Source: Tilletiaria anomala UBC 951 (Eukaryota; Basidiomycota; Exobasidiomycetes; Georgefischeriales; Tilletiariaceae). From it: a stretch of DNA of 64,000 nucleotides. The notes beneath the pieces are model-generated. The model was not told the DNA's origin. It did no database searches and was given only the letters and a program-made list of their open reading frames with translations. The position numbers and the translations under genes are program-made. The first letter of the stretch is position 1. Every line of letters starts with the position of its first letter. The stretch spans positions 1-64,000 of the forward strand of contig NW_013546962.1 in the NCBI RefSeq assembly GCF_000711695.1, given 5' to 3'. Below, one piece after another: positions 34,226 to 45,167 of this stretch.

Positions 34226-35862
34226 ATGGCAGACGGTACGTGTACGCTCTCCGGCACCCCCAACACACCCTTTCGCTTCCCATTCTCGCTTTTCGGGTCG
34301 GTTCGATATGTGCGGTTTGACTGGCAGGAGGGGACGGTGGAATCCGGCAGCAGCGGCATTAGTAGCAGCTCGGTACTGTCCAGCACTGCCGGCTCGGCCC
34401 ACTCTTGAGCAATCGCTGGTTAGCGGGGGGTCAGATGAGTCCGCTGTTCTGTCCTTGCTGCCGCGTTGTCTTCAGCAATGAGGACATGGACAAGATGGCA
34501 CGGATTCAGATGCACAGCCAAGCCGCTGTGTCAGCCCCCGCTTCCGGCTTGCCAGCCTTTTGTCATTGGCGGAGCAGCTTTGTTCAACCCATTGTGTTCT
34601 TCGACAATGTCCTGTGGAGCACCATTCATGTGACGATGCATTGGACACTTCGGCTTATTTGCGTCCGTCCTCGCCGCTTGACTGCATCTCGGCATGCTTA
34701 CCACTATTCGCCTCTCTTCATCCCTTCCCCAACACCTTCCATCTCCCACCAACCGGCTTTGTGATCTTCGGCCCCTGATTTGATGGTGTTATGCTCTGGT
34801 ATGTTCATGTGACCGATATTGATTAAATTGATCTAGCAGCAGACATCAACGGAAGTGGATGGAGTCCTGGCGGTGCTGTCGACCACGGCAGCACCCCTCC
34901 CCGCCGAGAGAGAAGCCTCAGCCCACGCCGCGAGGATCGTGATGCGGAAAACAATGACAGGGGTAGGAACCGGGACCGCGGTCGGTGAGCTTGCACGACG
35001 TGACCGCTTGTCCCAGCGTAGAATACCAGCTGAGTTCCATCTGCTGCCTCCAGCCCAAACGACAGCGGCGACAACAACCCTGGCAATAACTTGCACGTCA
35101 GTGGTGTCTCCAACCGCCTCGACGACAGAGCTCTGGAGGAGGCTTTCTCCAAGTTTGGTAAGGTGAGCCACAAATCGCCATTTTAGTGGCAGCGCAAATC
35201 GGCAAATACTAACATGCACCCATTTTGAATATGCAGGTCCAAAAGGCGCAGGTCATGTACGACCCTCACACTCGCGAGCCGCGTGGTTTCGCTTTTGTGA
35301 CGATGGAGACCGCTGAGGAGGCTGATGCCGCCGTTGAAGGTATGAACGGTACCGAGCTCTCTGGCCGTGTCCTCAGCGTTCAAAAGGCCCGCAGAGGCCG
35401 TGCTCGCACGCCTACTCCAGGTCGCTACCACGGCCCGCCCAAGAGTAAGTTTCTACCCGGCTTCGTTACCCCCATGGCTATCTTTGCCAGCGACTGACCA
35501 CGGAATCAAACATTACGCGCATCGTAGGGGAGGGCGACGTTCGTGGCCCTCCGCCCCGTGGTGGCGGTCACTACGACCGTTACGGCCCGCCTCGTGACTA
35601 CGACCGATATGGCCCGCCTCGCGACTACCCGCCTCCTCGCGACTACGACCGCTACGGCCCTCCCCCTCCTCGTGACTACGACCGGCATGGTGGTGGCCAC
35701 GGCCCTCCTCCACCTCGCGACTACCCTCCGCCTCCTCGCATGGGTGGATACGGTGGCCCTCCTAGGGACTACTCCCCCCCTCGTCGGGCCCCGTACGATG
35801 CCTACGATGCGCCTCCGCCTCGTGGCAGGTACGATGAGCCTCCGCCTCCTCGTCGCTACTGA
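34226..35862 (+). CDS. TRA2: TRA2-like single-RRM SR protein
   Basis: TRA2-type proteins bind exonic GA-rich sites and steer splicing. Exon 1 is only 10 bases (34226-34235, MAD plus one base). A 607-base intron follows, to 34842. Exon 2 reads DINGSGWSPGGAVDHGS with PPRRERSLSPRRED, and a short Arg/Asp-rich part continues. The RRM is split by an intron. It starts NNLHVSGVSNRLDDRALEEA and continues AQVMYDPHTREPRGFAFVTM, with RNP1 RGFAFVTM. The linker RRGRARTPTPGRYHGPPK resembles the conserved linker that follows the RRM in TRA2 proteins. The last exon encodes a Pro/Arg/Asp/Tyr-rich tail built on repeats such as PPRDYDRYGPPR and ends at TGA 35862. The 10-base first exon rests on phase and splice signals, so the extreme N-terminus is less certain than the rest. 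Confidence 0.8.
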
Positions 35863-36882
35863 GCGCGTGCTTAGAACTAGGGGCGTGCTCTGACCCTGTG
35901 CATCACCGGAGTAGCGATGGAATGCCGGGATGCACATGAAAGGGTTTCTGGTCATCTCGGTTAGGACAGGGCTCTTCTTTCGGTTCCCGGCTTGATTTTT
36001 TAGCGCTGCTTTCGACTTTGCAACCGTTCGAATAAAAAATGAACCGAGTTCGAGGCCGTAGAGATGAAGTGTCGATTCGAGTTTATGTAGTCCAGAGTCT
36101 TTTTCTCCTTGAAAAGGTGTCGAATGATATTCGAATCATGAATCATCTACATTGCTTCATTGTCTGCGAAAGCCCTATGGGAGAGTACGTGGCAGATGCA
36201 CTGGAGGCAGTCATACATTTACGTGCTCCGCATTGAGCTCGTAGGCGAGATCCTCGTTCGCTCGACCCGCGCAGCAATTGTAACAACACCCACACTCATC
36301 TACGTGCATCATCTCACAAGCGGTCATCAAGCCCCGGGAGGCATTACCTGAGGACCGTTCTGAAGGAAGTGGCAATGACCCAATGATTCGTGCCACGCGG
36401 GGAAGTACCCGTGGATAGGTGTTGGTTTGCTGGAGGGCCTGCTGGGCAAGAGGTGTGTTGGATGGTGAGTGCAATGATGTACCGTGCAACCCCAACTTTG
36501 ATTTGAACGTTCCAGCGTGTCACTCGTCAGCGCCGTCATCCTCACAGTCAGCTCAACTTTCTGGCGCATCCAGATTATGACATTGCAGCTCGGCACGCGA
36601 GCCTCGCACGGTGTATGTACCAGAAAGAATGGCTGTCGGCACGAGATGGCACCTCGGTGACAAGCTGCCGCGCCAGCATTACGTGGCAGGGCCCACATCC
36701 AATGGGGCAGCACGGCTCAAAAGGACTTGCACGTTCTTGCATACACGCATAAAAATACAAATGGACCTTCAATGCTGATACTTGTGTGGAACAAATGCAA
36801 CTGCGCTACTAATTCTTTCACCTACGCGTTCGCGTGAATCCATTCGTCGCCACAGAATGGTGAAATGCGAAAGCACCACGGC
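35863..36882. other. Spacer between converging TRA2-like gene and RPB11
   Basis: About 1 kb lies between two stop codons, four to twenty times more than at the other converging pairs in this window. No protein-like frame is visible. It may simply hold long 3' ends or an unseen noncoding transcript. Confidence 0.4.
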
Positions 36883-37512
36883 TTAATCGGCAAGGTAGTC
36901 ACCGCCGGCTCTGTCTGTGCGCCCAGGCTGGTATCCAACGCCTACGGGTGAGACGCCATACGGCGCCCCACCGTACTGTATTGGCATTTGTGCTTGTGGG
37001 CGCCCATAGCCCGCACCCATCGGTGCACCACGGGCCGCTGGTGGGATGCCAGCAACAGCGGCGCCGCTGCCCAAGCCACCGGTCTGGGCAAGGACCTGCT
37101 GCTTGAATTGCGTGCGGACGTCGTCAATCTGGGTGATGAGTTTCTCGCAGGCTGTCTGTAGGACTTGCACGGGCGTCTGCTCGCCGTTGGTTTGGATGCG
37201 GATCTGCACACGTGGCTCCAGCGGATGCGGAACCTTGTAACCGCAGAACATGATGCCCGGCTGGGAGAGGACAGCTCTACAGTAGAAGCGGAGTAGATTA
37301 GGATTTAATGAGGATATTTGCCGCTGCTTCACGCGCTTAGGTTATCGATAAGCAACATAGACTTACTGCCTAATCATGTTCCCTAACGTATGGTCCTCCT
37401 TGTGCAGTGTGACTGTGACTGCGTTGGGAATTCGGGTGTCTTCTTTGATCTCGACCCTTTTCTCGCCTGGAAGGAGCATGAAAAGGGCGAATCTGTCCGG
37501 TGCATTCGACAT
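36883..37512 (-). CDS. RPB11: RNA polymerase II subunit RPB11 with C-terminal extension
   Basis: RPB11 pairs with RPB3 in the alpha-like platform that starts assembly of RNA polymerase II. ATG at 37512 gives [20 protein letters not shown], then the signature [13 protein letters not shown] up to a GTAAGT donor near 37370. The next exon starts at about 37279 with [20 protein letters not shown] and holds the dimer helix ([20 protein letters not shown]). The joined core of about 110 residues matches the family, in which yeast RPB11 is 120 residues. Here about 70 more residues follow, rich in Gly, Pro, Ala, Tyr and Gln, and end at 36883 with RAGGDYLAD. No splice signal that would remove this tail is obvious. 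Confidence 0.85.
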
Positions 37513-38622
37513 ATTGACAGATCTTCTTCGCAAAAGATGGGGGGAGAAGAAAAAATGTCAATTTCTGCGTCTCATGGGTGGTTGTCAAGGGAGCCGCGCC
37601 AGCCATGCATCTTGTCCGTCTCAGTCCAGGCATGTTCCCAATCCCATCCACGACGCACCAGCCTTCGAAAAGGGTCGATGCCAGCTCATATACCGTTGTA
37701 GTGAAGTTTGACGTCATGCATTCTTCCCTCCGTCTTAAAGAGGTAAGCAATCCGACAGTGTGAATATATGCGTAATCATAGCTGCTCCAGGGGTACTCCC
37801 TTGCCCCTCTGTGTTCCTATCCATCTAGACATGCCCTTGATGGCATCGGGATGAAAACTGAGGGAGAAGCATGGGTACTCACCATCAAGCATTCCACGCC
37901 CACAATCGAGTCTCCGGCACGCTCGAGTGAGGCGCAGCGCGGGCGGTCACCGCAGCAGTCGCATCCGGACGATCTTGCCTTCTTGCAAACTGAAGAGCTG
38001 ACGGGGGAGAGCGTACAGCGAAGCTGCTTTGCACGCAGCAAGCCGCGTGGAGAAGAGCTGTGCTGACAGCAGTGGGGTGGATGTGGGCGTCGTGTCCAAA
38101 TATGTGGACGAGAAGCAAGGGCAAGAAAAGAAGAACCTAACTGCCGAGAAGGGTTGAGAAGAGAAGAAGACGGCGCGGAACGCCAACCGGGCGGAACGAA
38201 GCCACGCATATGTATCGCCCTATCTCCATCTCCTATCGTGGCTGCGCTGTCCATCCCAGTCGACGATCACCAGCTTGGACCGTTAGTCATTGTTGGCGCA
38301 ATGCTTCCGCTGGGGAGCTTCACTATGGTATTCGTGACTTCCCATTATTTGCGAAAGCCTCTTCGTACGTCCGTTTCCGGCATTTCTACACATCTTCCAA
38401 GCGCGGCAAAGAACAGCTGGAGAGCATGCGGTGACCACGATCTCGGCCAAGCACAACGGGGTGTTGGTGCCGGCAAGGGCAAGGGCAATCGCAACCGCTC
38501 GCGTATTTGTTGCACCATCGATACCCACCACGCACGCGAACGAGTTTCTGCATCACCGTATTACTGGGCCCTCGCAAGCTGCATCCAGGGGTTGGCAAGA
38601 GCCTTGTGGCAAGTTGCCCAAG
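37513..38622. other. Divergent promoter between RPB11 and the Zn2Cys6 regulator
   Basis: About 1.1 kb separates the two start codons. Open frames here (such as 37817-38254 minus) have the composition of chance frames. The plus-strand frame of the regulator is open from 38431, so its N-terminus could be longer, but no family feature supports that. Confidence 0.4.
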
Positions 38623-41600
38623 ATGCCAAAGGACAAGTCCAAGCCGCTCGAGCGCGCATGTGATAATTGCCACATCCGCCGCGTGAAATGCTCCAAAGCC
38701 AGGCCTTGCGACCACTGCGAGCGGCTCGGGCTCGAGTGCACCTACGAAAAGGCGGCAAAAGGCAAGAGCACGACGGGTAGGCGGATCGAGGAGCTGCGTA
38801 GGCTCCAGGGTCGTAAGCGGGAGGATGGGGATGATGGGCACGAAGAAGACGACAGCCCCGAAAATGCGGGACCCCTCACTTCTGCAGAGGCAGCTGCCCA
38901 CGACTTGCCATCACAGCACGGACGGGCATTCCCATCGTCGCTATGTCCGTCGTCGCAGACCTCCCCTCCTTCTTCTATGGGTCCGCCACCTGGTCCCGTA
39001 CAGCCACTCCCCCATCCACCGCACTCGTCTCCGGGGTCAAGACACTATTCAGGACCTTCCGTCTCTTCTGCAGACCCAAATCATCGACCGTATCATCCAT
39101 ATCGAAGTCAAAGTGGCGCAGGGACAGAAGGAGCCCGGTCGCCTTACCAAGGTCACCAGCGATTTGGCTCTGTGAGCAGCGCCAGCACGGGTGTCGGCTC
39201 TCCAAGAAGCGGATCTATAGCACCCGGCCAGTGGTCGCCTTCGACCCGCGTACTTCCTCCGGCTATGCATCATTATCATTATCATCATCCTCACCATCAC
39301 CCTTATTCGCATCCCCACCCCCATTTCCATTCTCAACCACATGCCCAGTCACAAACGAATCCCCCTCAACTGCCGCCCATCTCTTCCGGCAATGCAGCGC
39401 ATGGCGAGGCCAACGGCGCTTATTTATCGCCCGTTTCTCCGAGGGTCTCCGAAAGCACGAGAGCGGCGAGCAGTAGCGGGGGCAGTGCCTATTCCAAGGA
39501 CTACGCACGCCCACAACAGCCGCAGCAGCAACCCTATCCGTCTCCATCCGGCAGTGCCGCATATAAGGATACATCCCAGACGCCCTTACAGCAACAGCAG
39601 CAGCAACAACACCCCTCAATGCAAGGACAGGCGCCGTCGCATACTCCCGCACAGCCACCGACTGGGCAGTCAGTTCGAGCTATGCCCCTTCCGTCCTTCG
39701 CATCCGCTTCCACCATTCCTCCCGACTCCGACCCACATTCGCATTCGCAAGCACATGTACAAGGAGCCCAGATGGATCCAGTACACATGCCTAGTCTGCG
39801 CCTTCCGGATTTGGATACTTCCCTGGCGGACAGCTTCAATGCGCAGGATCCGAGCGTGCGCAGTCAGTTTTTCGATTGGAGCGTCATGATGGATGGGATC
39901 ATCGGCTCTGCCACTGGAGAGCCGAACACTGGGGGCAATGCTGGCTCGGCGGCAATCGTTGCCGGCGCTCCTGCGACGGGAGCAGCTGCAGGCGGCTCCG
40001 GCGGCGTCCGACCGGGCGGTCCTTCCTCTGAAGAGCACGTACAACCCAATCACTTGAACGGCCGGCGGCAGAGCATCAACGCGTCGGACCTCTTCTGTGT
40101 CGATTTCAGTGGAAATGCGCCAGATATGTTTGTTTCTCTTTCGGCACCCTTCGCAAATTTCACCAATCCATTTAACGGGAACAACAGTGCGACTGCCACT
40201 GGCGCTTCGTACTCTAGCAGCAACTCCAGCGTAGAAACGCCAGGATCGAGAGCGAGCATCGGTATGGCCCATTTTGACCCTGTGCGCTCAATCGCGAGTA
40301 GTGGAGTGCGCGATTCGATGGATGGGCCGGATGGACGCGGGCAAAGGCAACAAGGTCCTGGTCAAGGCCAAGCTTATTCACCGTCTAATGCCCTGCAAGC
40401 TTCTTTCGCCCGAACGCCCAGCGGTGCGCGGGATTCAATACAGATGGAGAACCCCCTTGCCGATTCGGTCCTCATCCCTCGCATGGCCACCTTTTTTGAA
40501 CGCTTGCACCCGGCACTACCCGTTTTCTCGCGCGCCTGGCTCTTCCCGCGCTTAGACAAGGGCGACCAGCACAACGACGTCGATTTTGCTAGCATGCTCC
40601 TCGCCATGAGCGCAATGGTCCTCATCCAGCCCGTCGAGGGCAAGGAGGCAGGAACGGAGAGCATCAAGGAACGCATGAGGCTCGCCAGGTATCTGCTGGA
40701 GGAGTGCATCAAGATGCGGAACAGCGTTTTGTTTGGGAAGGCCCCGAGCTTGGAGGGCACTGTAAGTGTTTGGTGCGCAAGGAGGCCGAATTGTGCGATT
40801 ATAGCGGATGGCTGATGGTTCCTCATACTTATGCTGTCACGAACACAGATGACGTCTTTTTACATCTTTGCCTGTCTATTTGGTATGCGCGAGGATAACG
40901 CTGCCTGGTTCCGACTGCACGAGGCGGTGTGCATTGGACACCTGCTCAAGCTGCACGAGCCCGCGGCGTACGAGTCACTCAACCGCGACGAGCAAGAACG
41001 ACGACTGCGGGCGTACTGGCTACTCGCGATTACCGAGCGCGCTTATGCGCTGCAGCGTGGCCACTCGCTCGGCTTCCGTGGTCACCCCGCTGCCACGACG
41101 AAGCATCTGCGCAATAATTTCAAGCTGAACAAATTCGACGATTTCCCCAATTTGCAGCTGAAGCTGTTCGACTGTGTCGACGAAGACTTTGTAGATTGCT
41201 GGAACGGAAGGTGCTCGGGTCGCATGTGCAGGAAGCTGAACAGCGACAAGGCTCAGCGCCTCTATCGCTCCTTCATGGAGGACTATGACAAGCAGGACGA
41301 AGCGGCGGATGTGAAGGATGAGCTGAGCAAGAGCGGAACTGGCCCCAGCAGCGTGACCACACCTGGCTCGCTCAACACGCAAGAGAAGGGAGAATACGAG
41401 CGACTGAAAGTGCAGAAGGCGGACGTCAACGTCACCCGGCAGTGGCTGCTAAATCGCCTATGGTTGACGTGCCTTAGTCACGGCCTCGTCTCTGTCGACT
41501 CGCCACATGAGCCGCTTCAAGCGACACATGCCATCGACATTGCTAGACGGACACTTAGGATTGTCGAGGTGAGCCTTGCAACACTTTAATTGCGACACTT

Positions 41601-42107
41601 TTAATTTCACTAGCGAGTGAATGAGCTGACGCCATGTACAACTGCTGTATCTGAATTTAGCGCCTTGCTATGCCAGCCATGGAGGCGCATGGCATCGGCT
41701 TTGCGGAGAAGCTATACGATATCGCGATGACGCTCATTGTCATCTACAAGGACTTTCCTTCCGTCGTGGAGACTGCGCAGGCCATGGAGATGGTCCGGCA
41801 GCAGCAACAGCAGCAGCAACAGCAGCAGCAACAGCAGCAGCAACAGACTTCGCAAATAGCAGCGGTGGCGGCAGGAGCAGCATGGCAGCCATCCTCATCA
41901 ACCACATCTTCCCCACACACACCACTCTTTGGCCAACGGGATCTCGCGAGCGTCCACTCGATCCTGCATGCCTACGTCGAGTTCTTGCAAAAGTTCCGAT
42001 CAGGGGAACATCCATTCCTGGGCAAGCTGATCGAAGCGATCAAAGGCTTGCCGCAACGCAACCAAAGCATCTTTGAATCGCTCTTCGTGGACATTGGCGT
42101 CTTTTGA
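38623..42107 (+). CDS. Zn2Cys6 transcription factor, AmyR/InuR/MAL-activator type
   Basis: This is a fungal zinc-cluster regulator. Exons 38623-40761, 40849-41568 and 41661-42107 join in phase for 1101 residues. The zinc cluster is at residues 14-39: CDNCHIRRVKCSKARPCDHC followed by ERLGLEC, with six Cys correctly spaced. A long disordered Pro/Ser/Gln/His-rich region follows. The fungal regulator core starts near residue 620 (DSVLIPRMATFFERLHPALP). The segment YWLLAITERAYALQRGHSLG matches the region shared by AmyR, InuR and MAL-activators that govern starch, inulin, sucrose or maltose genes. A 16-Gln run lies in the last exon. Its position beside a GH32 enzyme and a sugar transporter supports a role in sucrose or fructan use, which is an inference. 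The start at 38623 was chosen because it lies 13 residues before the first Cys. Confidence 0.85.
41799..41846 (+). repeat. CAG/CAA repeat coding 16 Gln
   Basis: Sixteen Gln codons in a row lie in the third exon of the zinc-cluster regulator. They sit in its C-terminal part, after AQAMEMVR. CAG and CAA codons are mixed, which slows but does not prevent length change. Confidence 0.85.
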
Positions 42108-42228
42108 CACCGGTTTCTCACATTTTTTCATCCTCTCGCTTTCTCCTTTGCATGCATGCGCGACAGACACCCTTTGTTGTAGAAGTACGGGGTACACATG
42201 ATGTATATCCTATCCATGCAAATGATCC

Positions 42229-44385
42229 CTATGCGTGATCTGCAGTTTGCTTCCATGCCCGCAGACTGTTCCAGAGCATCGTGTCGGTGAATTTCGTGTG
42301 CGAGGCCGCAAAGAGCGACAAGCGGTGTTGCTGGGAGCGGCAGTAGACGCGCGTGCTGATGGCCAGTCGATCGTTTGCGAACACCTCTAGGACGGATTTG
42401 TCAAAGTAGAGCCGCAGCGTGAGTGGCTCGATGACCGTCTTGCCTGTGTCGGCATCCTTGATTTTGAAGACGGGGAGCGGCCCGCTGTCCGAATCGGTGT
42501 TGGTTGCGGTTTCGCCTGATGACCGAGGAACGTGTGAATGGGTTCGAATCACGGAGAGAACAGAAGTCTCACGATCGAAGCTGATGAGCGTGTATTGTTG
42601 ATCCGAATGGTGGATGGCCAGCCCGACGACGGATGAGAAGCTCTCATCAAGACACACCGTCGTGGTGAACTCCCAAGCAGTGCCAATCTTCGCGCCGTCA
42701 AAGATCGGGTAGGCGAGTACACTGAGCGTTTCGGCATCGAAGGCGAGCAGTTGCGTGTCGCACTTGGTATCTACTTCTGCCATTTGCAAAGCGTGGCTCT
42801 GCGAGTTGTCCCGGAGCCCGACCGCCTGTCTGGCAGGTCTGATGCCCAGCAATCGCGCGATTCCCGAGCTGCTGTCGTACTGCAACAAACCAGTCTCCTC
42901 TAGCGGCTCTGCAAACAGGCTGCCAACGACGTTGTACGTGACGTGGTCGAAGAGTTCGCGTGGGAGGCTCAGGCAGCCGGCCCATCCTTGCGCCGCACGG
43001 CCCTCCTCGCCGACGTCTTCTTCTGGAATCCAGCCTGACAAGAGCACAGGAAAGTGCTGTTCAGTCGCGATGCACAGGGAATAGATTCAGGTACCCTTCA
43101 TGCTCACCCCATAGAACGCGCTGCTGGGTACAAGAGTCCAAGAAAGAATTTGCAGCGTAGAGGCAGCCGTAATCAAGGGCCGCACACGCGCGCATTTTGA
43201 GCAGCTCGTCCGTTGCGGCATTGCGCTGCACATCGCAAGCGATCCACATCAACCGGCGATTTGGCCGTGGATTCACGCTCGCGCACTCATGACTTGAACT
43301 GCGGTCGGGCTTCTGCAGATGGCACTTACTCTGTGCCGTCGCCGGACGGCGCGACCACGGTGTTGGCTGCGTGCCCTCAGCGCTAAGCAGGAGGTACAGC
43401 TGTGTGCCCGTCGCGTGGCGCAGAGAGGCGAAGTTGCAAACTTCAAAATTGATGCCCAGGTCACCGGTGCGCGTGCCGAGGCGTGCGTGTAGCCCGGGGC
43501 GGAGCAGCGTTCCGCGGTAGGTCCATCGGGTGAGGCCTTCGCTGAGGGAGTAAAGAAAGACGGTTGGCGTGATGCCGCGTATCCCACCTGCTAGGATCCC
43601 AAAGAGCTGGTTATCCCCTCCGGTAGACGGGAGTGAGGATGCCAGGATGGCACGCATATCTTCCCACTCTGCAACGTACGGATCGCGCCAGCCGGTGACG
43701 TCCAAGCCTTCTGGCGGTGCTTCGGCTCCTTGCACAGGCCGCCCGCCGTTGTACCGCTGCCATGTGCGGCCGCCGTCTGAAGAAGTGGCAAGGACCACCT
43801 TTTCGCAGCCGCGTGTGTAAGGTAAGGTGTAATGAATCGGGAGCGACGATGCGGCGGTGTAGATCAAGGTCAACAGCGTGGTGTTTGACGTTGACTGCGG
43901 CGCAGCGTCAGAAGGTAGGCCTGGGCGCATACAGCCGCTAAAGATCCCTTTGCAATCTTCGGGGTACTGCTTGCTATCCTCAGGCTTGATTACCAGCTCT
44001 GGAAGGGCACGCGCCTCGACATTGTCCGGCAAGCGCCACTGCACCATATCCTCTGAGAGGTAGTGCCCCCAGCTCATGTTGCCCCATTCGCTATCCAGAG
44101 GATTCCACTCGAAGAACAGGTGGTAGAATCCTCGCGCATCACCACGGTGCTCGCCATTGGGTTGCATGGACGGGACGAATCCCGGAGCACACGGGTCGCT
44201 CATCCAACCGTACGGTGCCTGCACATGGTACGACGGTCTGAACGTGTTGAATTCTCGTGCCGATAGGAGGCGCTGCCGCGCTGCAGTCAACGCCTGCAGA
44301 GAGGTTATGTCCTCTCCCGATGCATACATAGGGGTCGCATCTTGCACCGAGGCACCCGAGCCGCCTGTTGCGTCGTCGCCCATCA
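42229..44385 (-). CDS. GH32 beta-fructofuranosidase (invertase/inulinase-like)
   Basis: GH32 enzymes split sucrose or fructans by a retaining mechanism. ATG near 44385 (MGDDATGGSGASVQD) opens exon 1, which ends at 43108; exon 2 runs from 43034 to the stop at 42229. The join gives RVLWGWIPEEDVGEEGR, as in the family. Motifs of the five-bladed propeller are YGWMSDPCAPGF (Asp nucleophile, normally in WMNDPNG), FHLF-like FYHLFFEWNPL, GWRDPYV (transition-state Asp) and NFEVCNF (Glu acid/base). The C-terminal sandwich domain holds LRLYFDKSVLEVFANDR, with the EVF motif of the family. From this start there is no signal peptide, so the enzyme would be intracellular. The frame is open farther upstream to an ATG at 44590 with a hydrophobic stretch ending SAAPASHA, which could be a signal peptide. 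It converges with the regulator (122 bases between stops). Confidence 0.85.
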
Positions 44386-45167
44386 CAGATGGGAATTTGG
44401 TGCTGGGGGTTTGGGAGGGGGGGGGGTCCAGTCTAATTGATAAGCCTCGAGCTGGCGGTCGAAGGTGCTGCGATAGGCCACAGGCCACCGAGAGAGCGTG
44501 AGAAGCTGGCGCTGCACTTGGCCACCAAAAATAAAGCACTGTGGAGAGGGTGTGAGCGGCAAGGAGATGGTTGAGCCAAGTGGTAAACATACATCAGACA
44601 CGACGGTGGACACCCATCCTTCGACTTGCCGATGTTGTCAATGTTGTCGAGGTCCTTCTTTGGGTCGGCGGCCACGCATGCAACGGGGTCTGTGAATTAC
44701 GCAACTAGGGTTACACAACTGGCCCTCGCTTGGGCAACTAGGGATACCTTGCATTCTCAAGCCATCCATACAATTCCGTGCTTTCCGCCCCATCCCGAGT
44801 TGGCGGACCGGCCCATCACGACGGTACAAGGGCTGTGGATGTCGGAGTTGGTTGGGGTTGCCGTTCATGACTAGCCTGCATCCCCCTGGTGGACGTCTTT
44901 TGCTGACCGAGAGCGTAACTATCGCGCCCGTCTGGAAACAAACTGAGAAGCTGGATGCGTTGAGGAGAGCCGCCAGCCTCCATCTCCCGCTATTCAACAC
45001 GAGCGGTTCAGGCTTGGATTCCTCGCAGCCGTGCAAGCACGAGGTGCCGCTGAGGGAAGCACGTCCAATAGAGTGCCTGATGGGCTCGCATGCTCTCAGC
45101 GGGGTCGGAACACATTCGAGAGCACTGCCTACCTCATTTATGCCGCATGCTGAACAGAGAAGTATCC
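44386..45167. other. Divergent promoter between GH32 enzyme and sugar transporter
   Basis: About 780 bases are shared by the two start codons. A G-rich string lies at 44405-44427 (plus strand), next to the enzyme start. CGG triplets, the half-site of zinc-cluster regulators, occur at 44804-44806, 44809-44811 and 44822-44824. A CCG at 44795-44797 stands six bases before the first of them. These could be binding sites for the neighbouring regulator, but such triplets are common in GC-rich DNA and the spacing does not match the known AmyR site. Confidence 0.4.

Noticed and set aside
37817-38254. 145-codon minus-strand frame between RPB11 and the regulator
   Set aside because: The composition is that of a chance frame, with no ordered segment and no neighbouring splice signals that extend it.
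42535-42560. GGGTTCGAATCAC string resembling a tRNA B box
   Set aside because: It lies within the coding sequence of the GH32 gene and no cloverleaf or A box can be formed around it.
43273-43330. Possible third intron in the GH32 gene (GTAAGT near 43329)
   Set aside because: Every acceptor tried brings an early stop or the wrong phase, while the unspliced frame stays open and in register.
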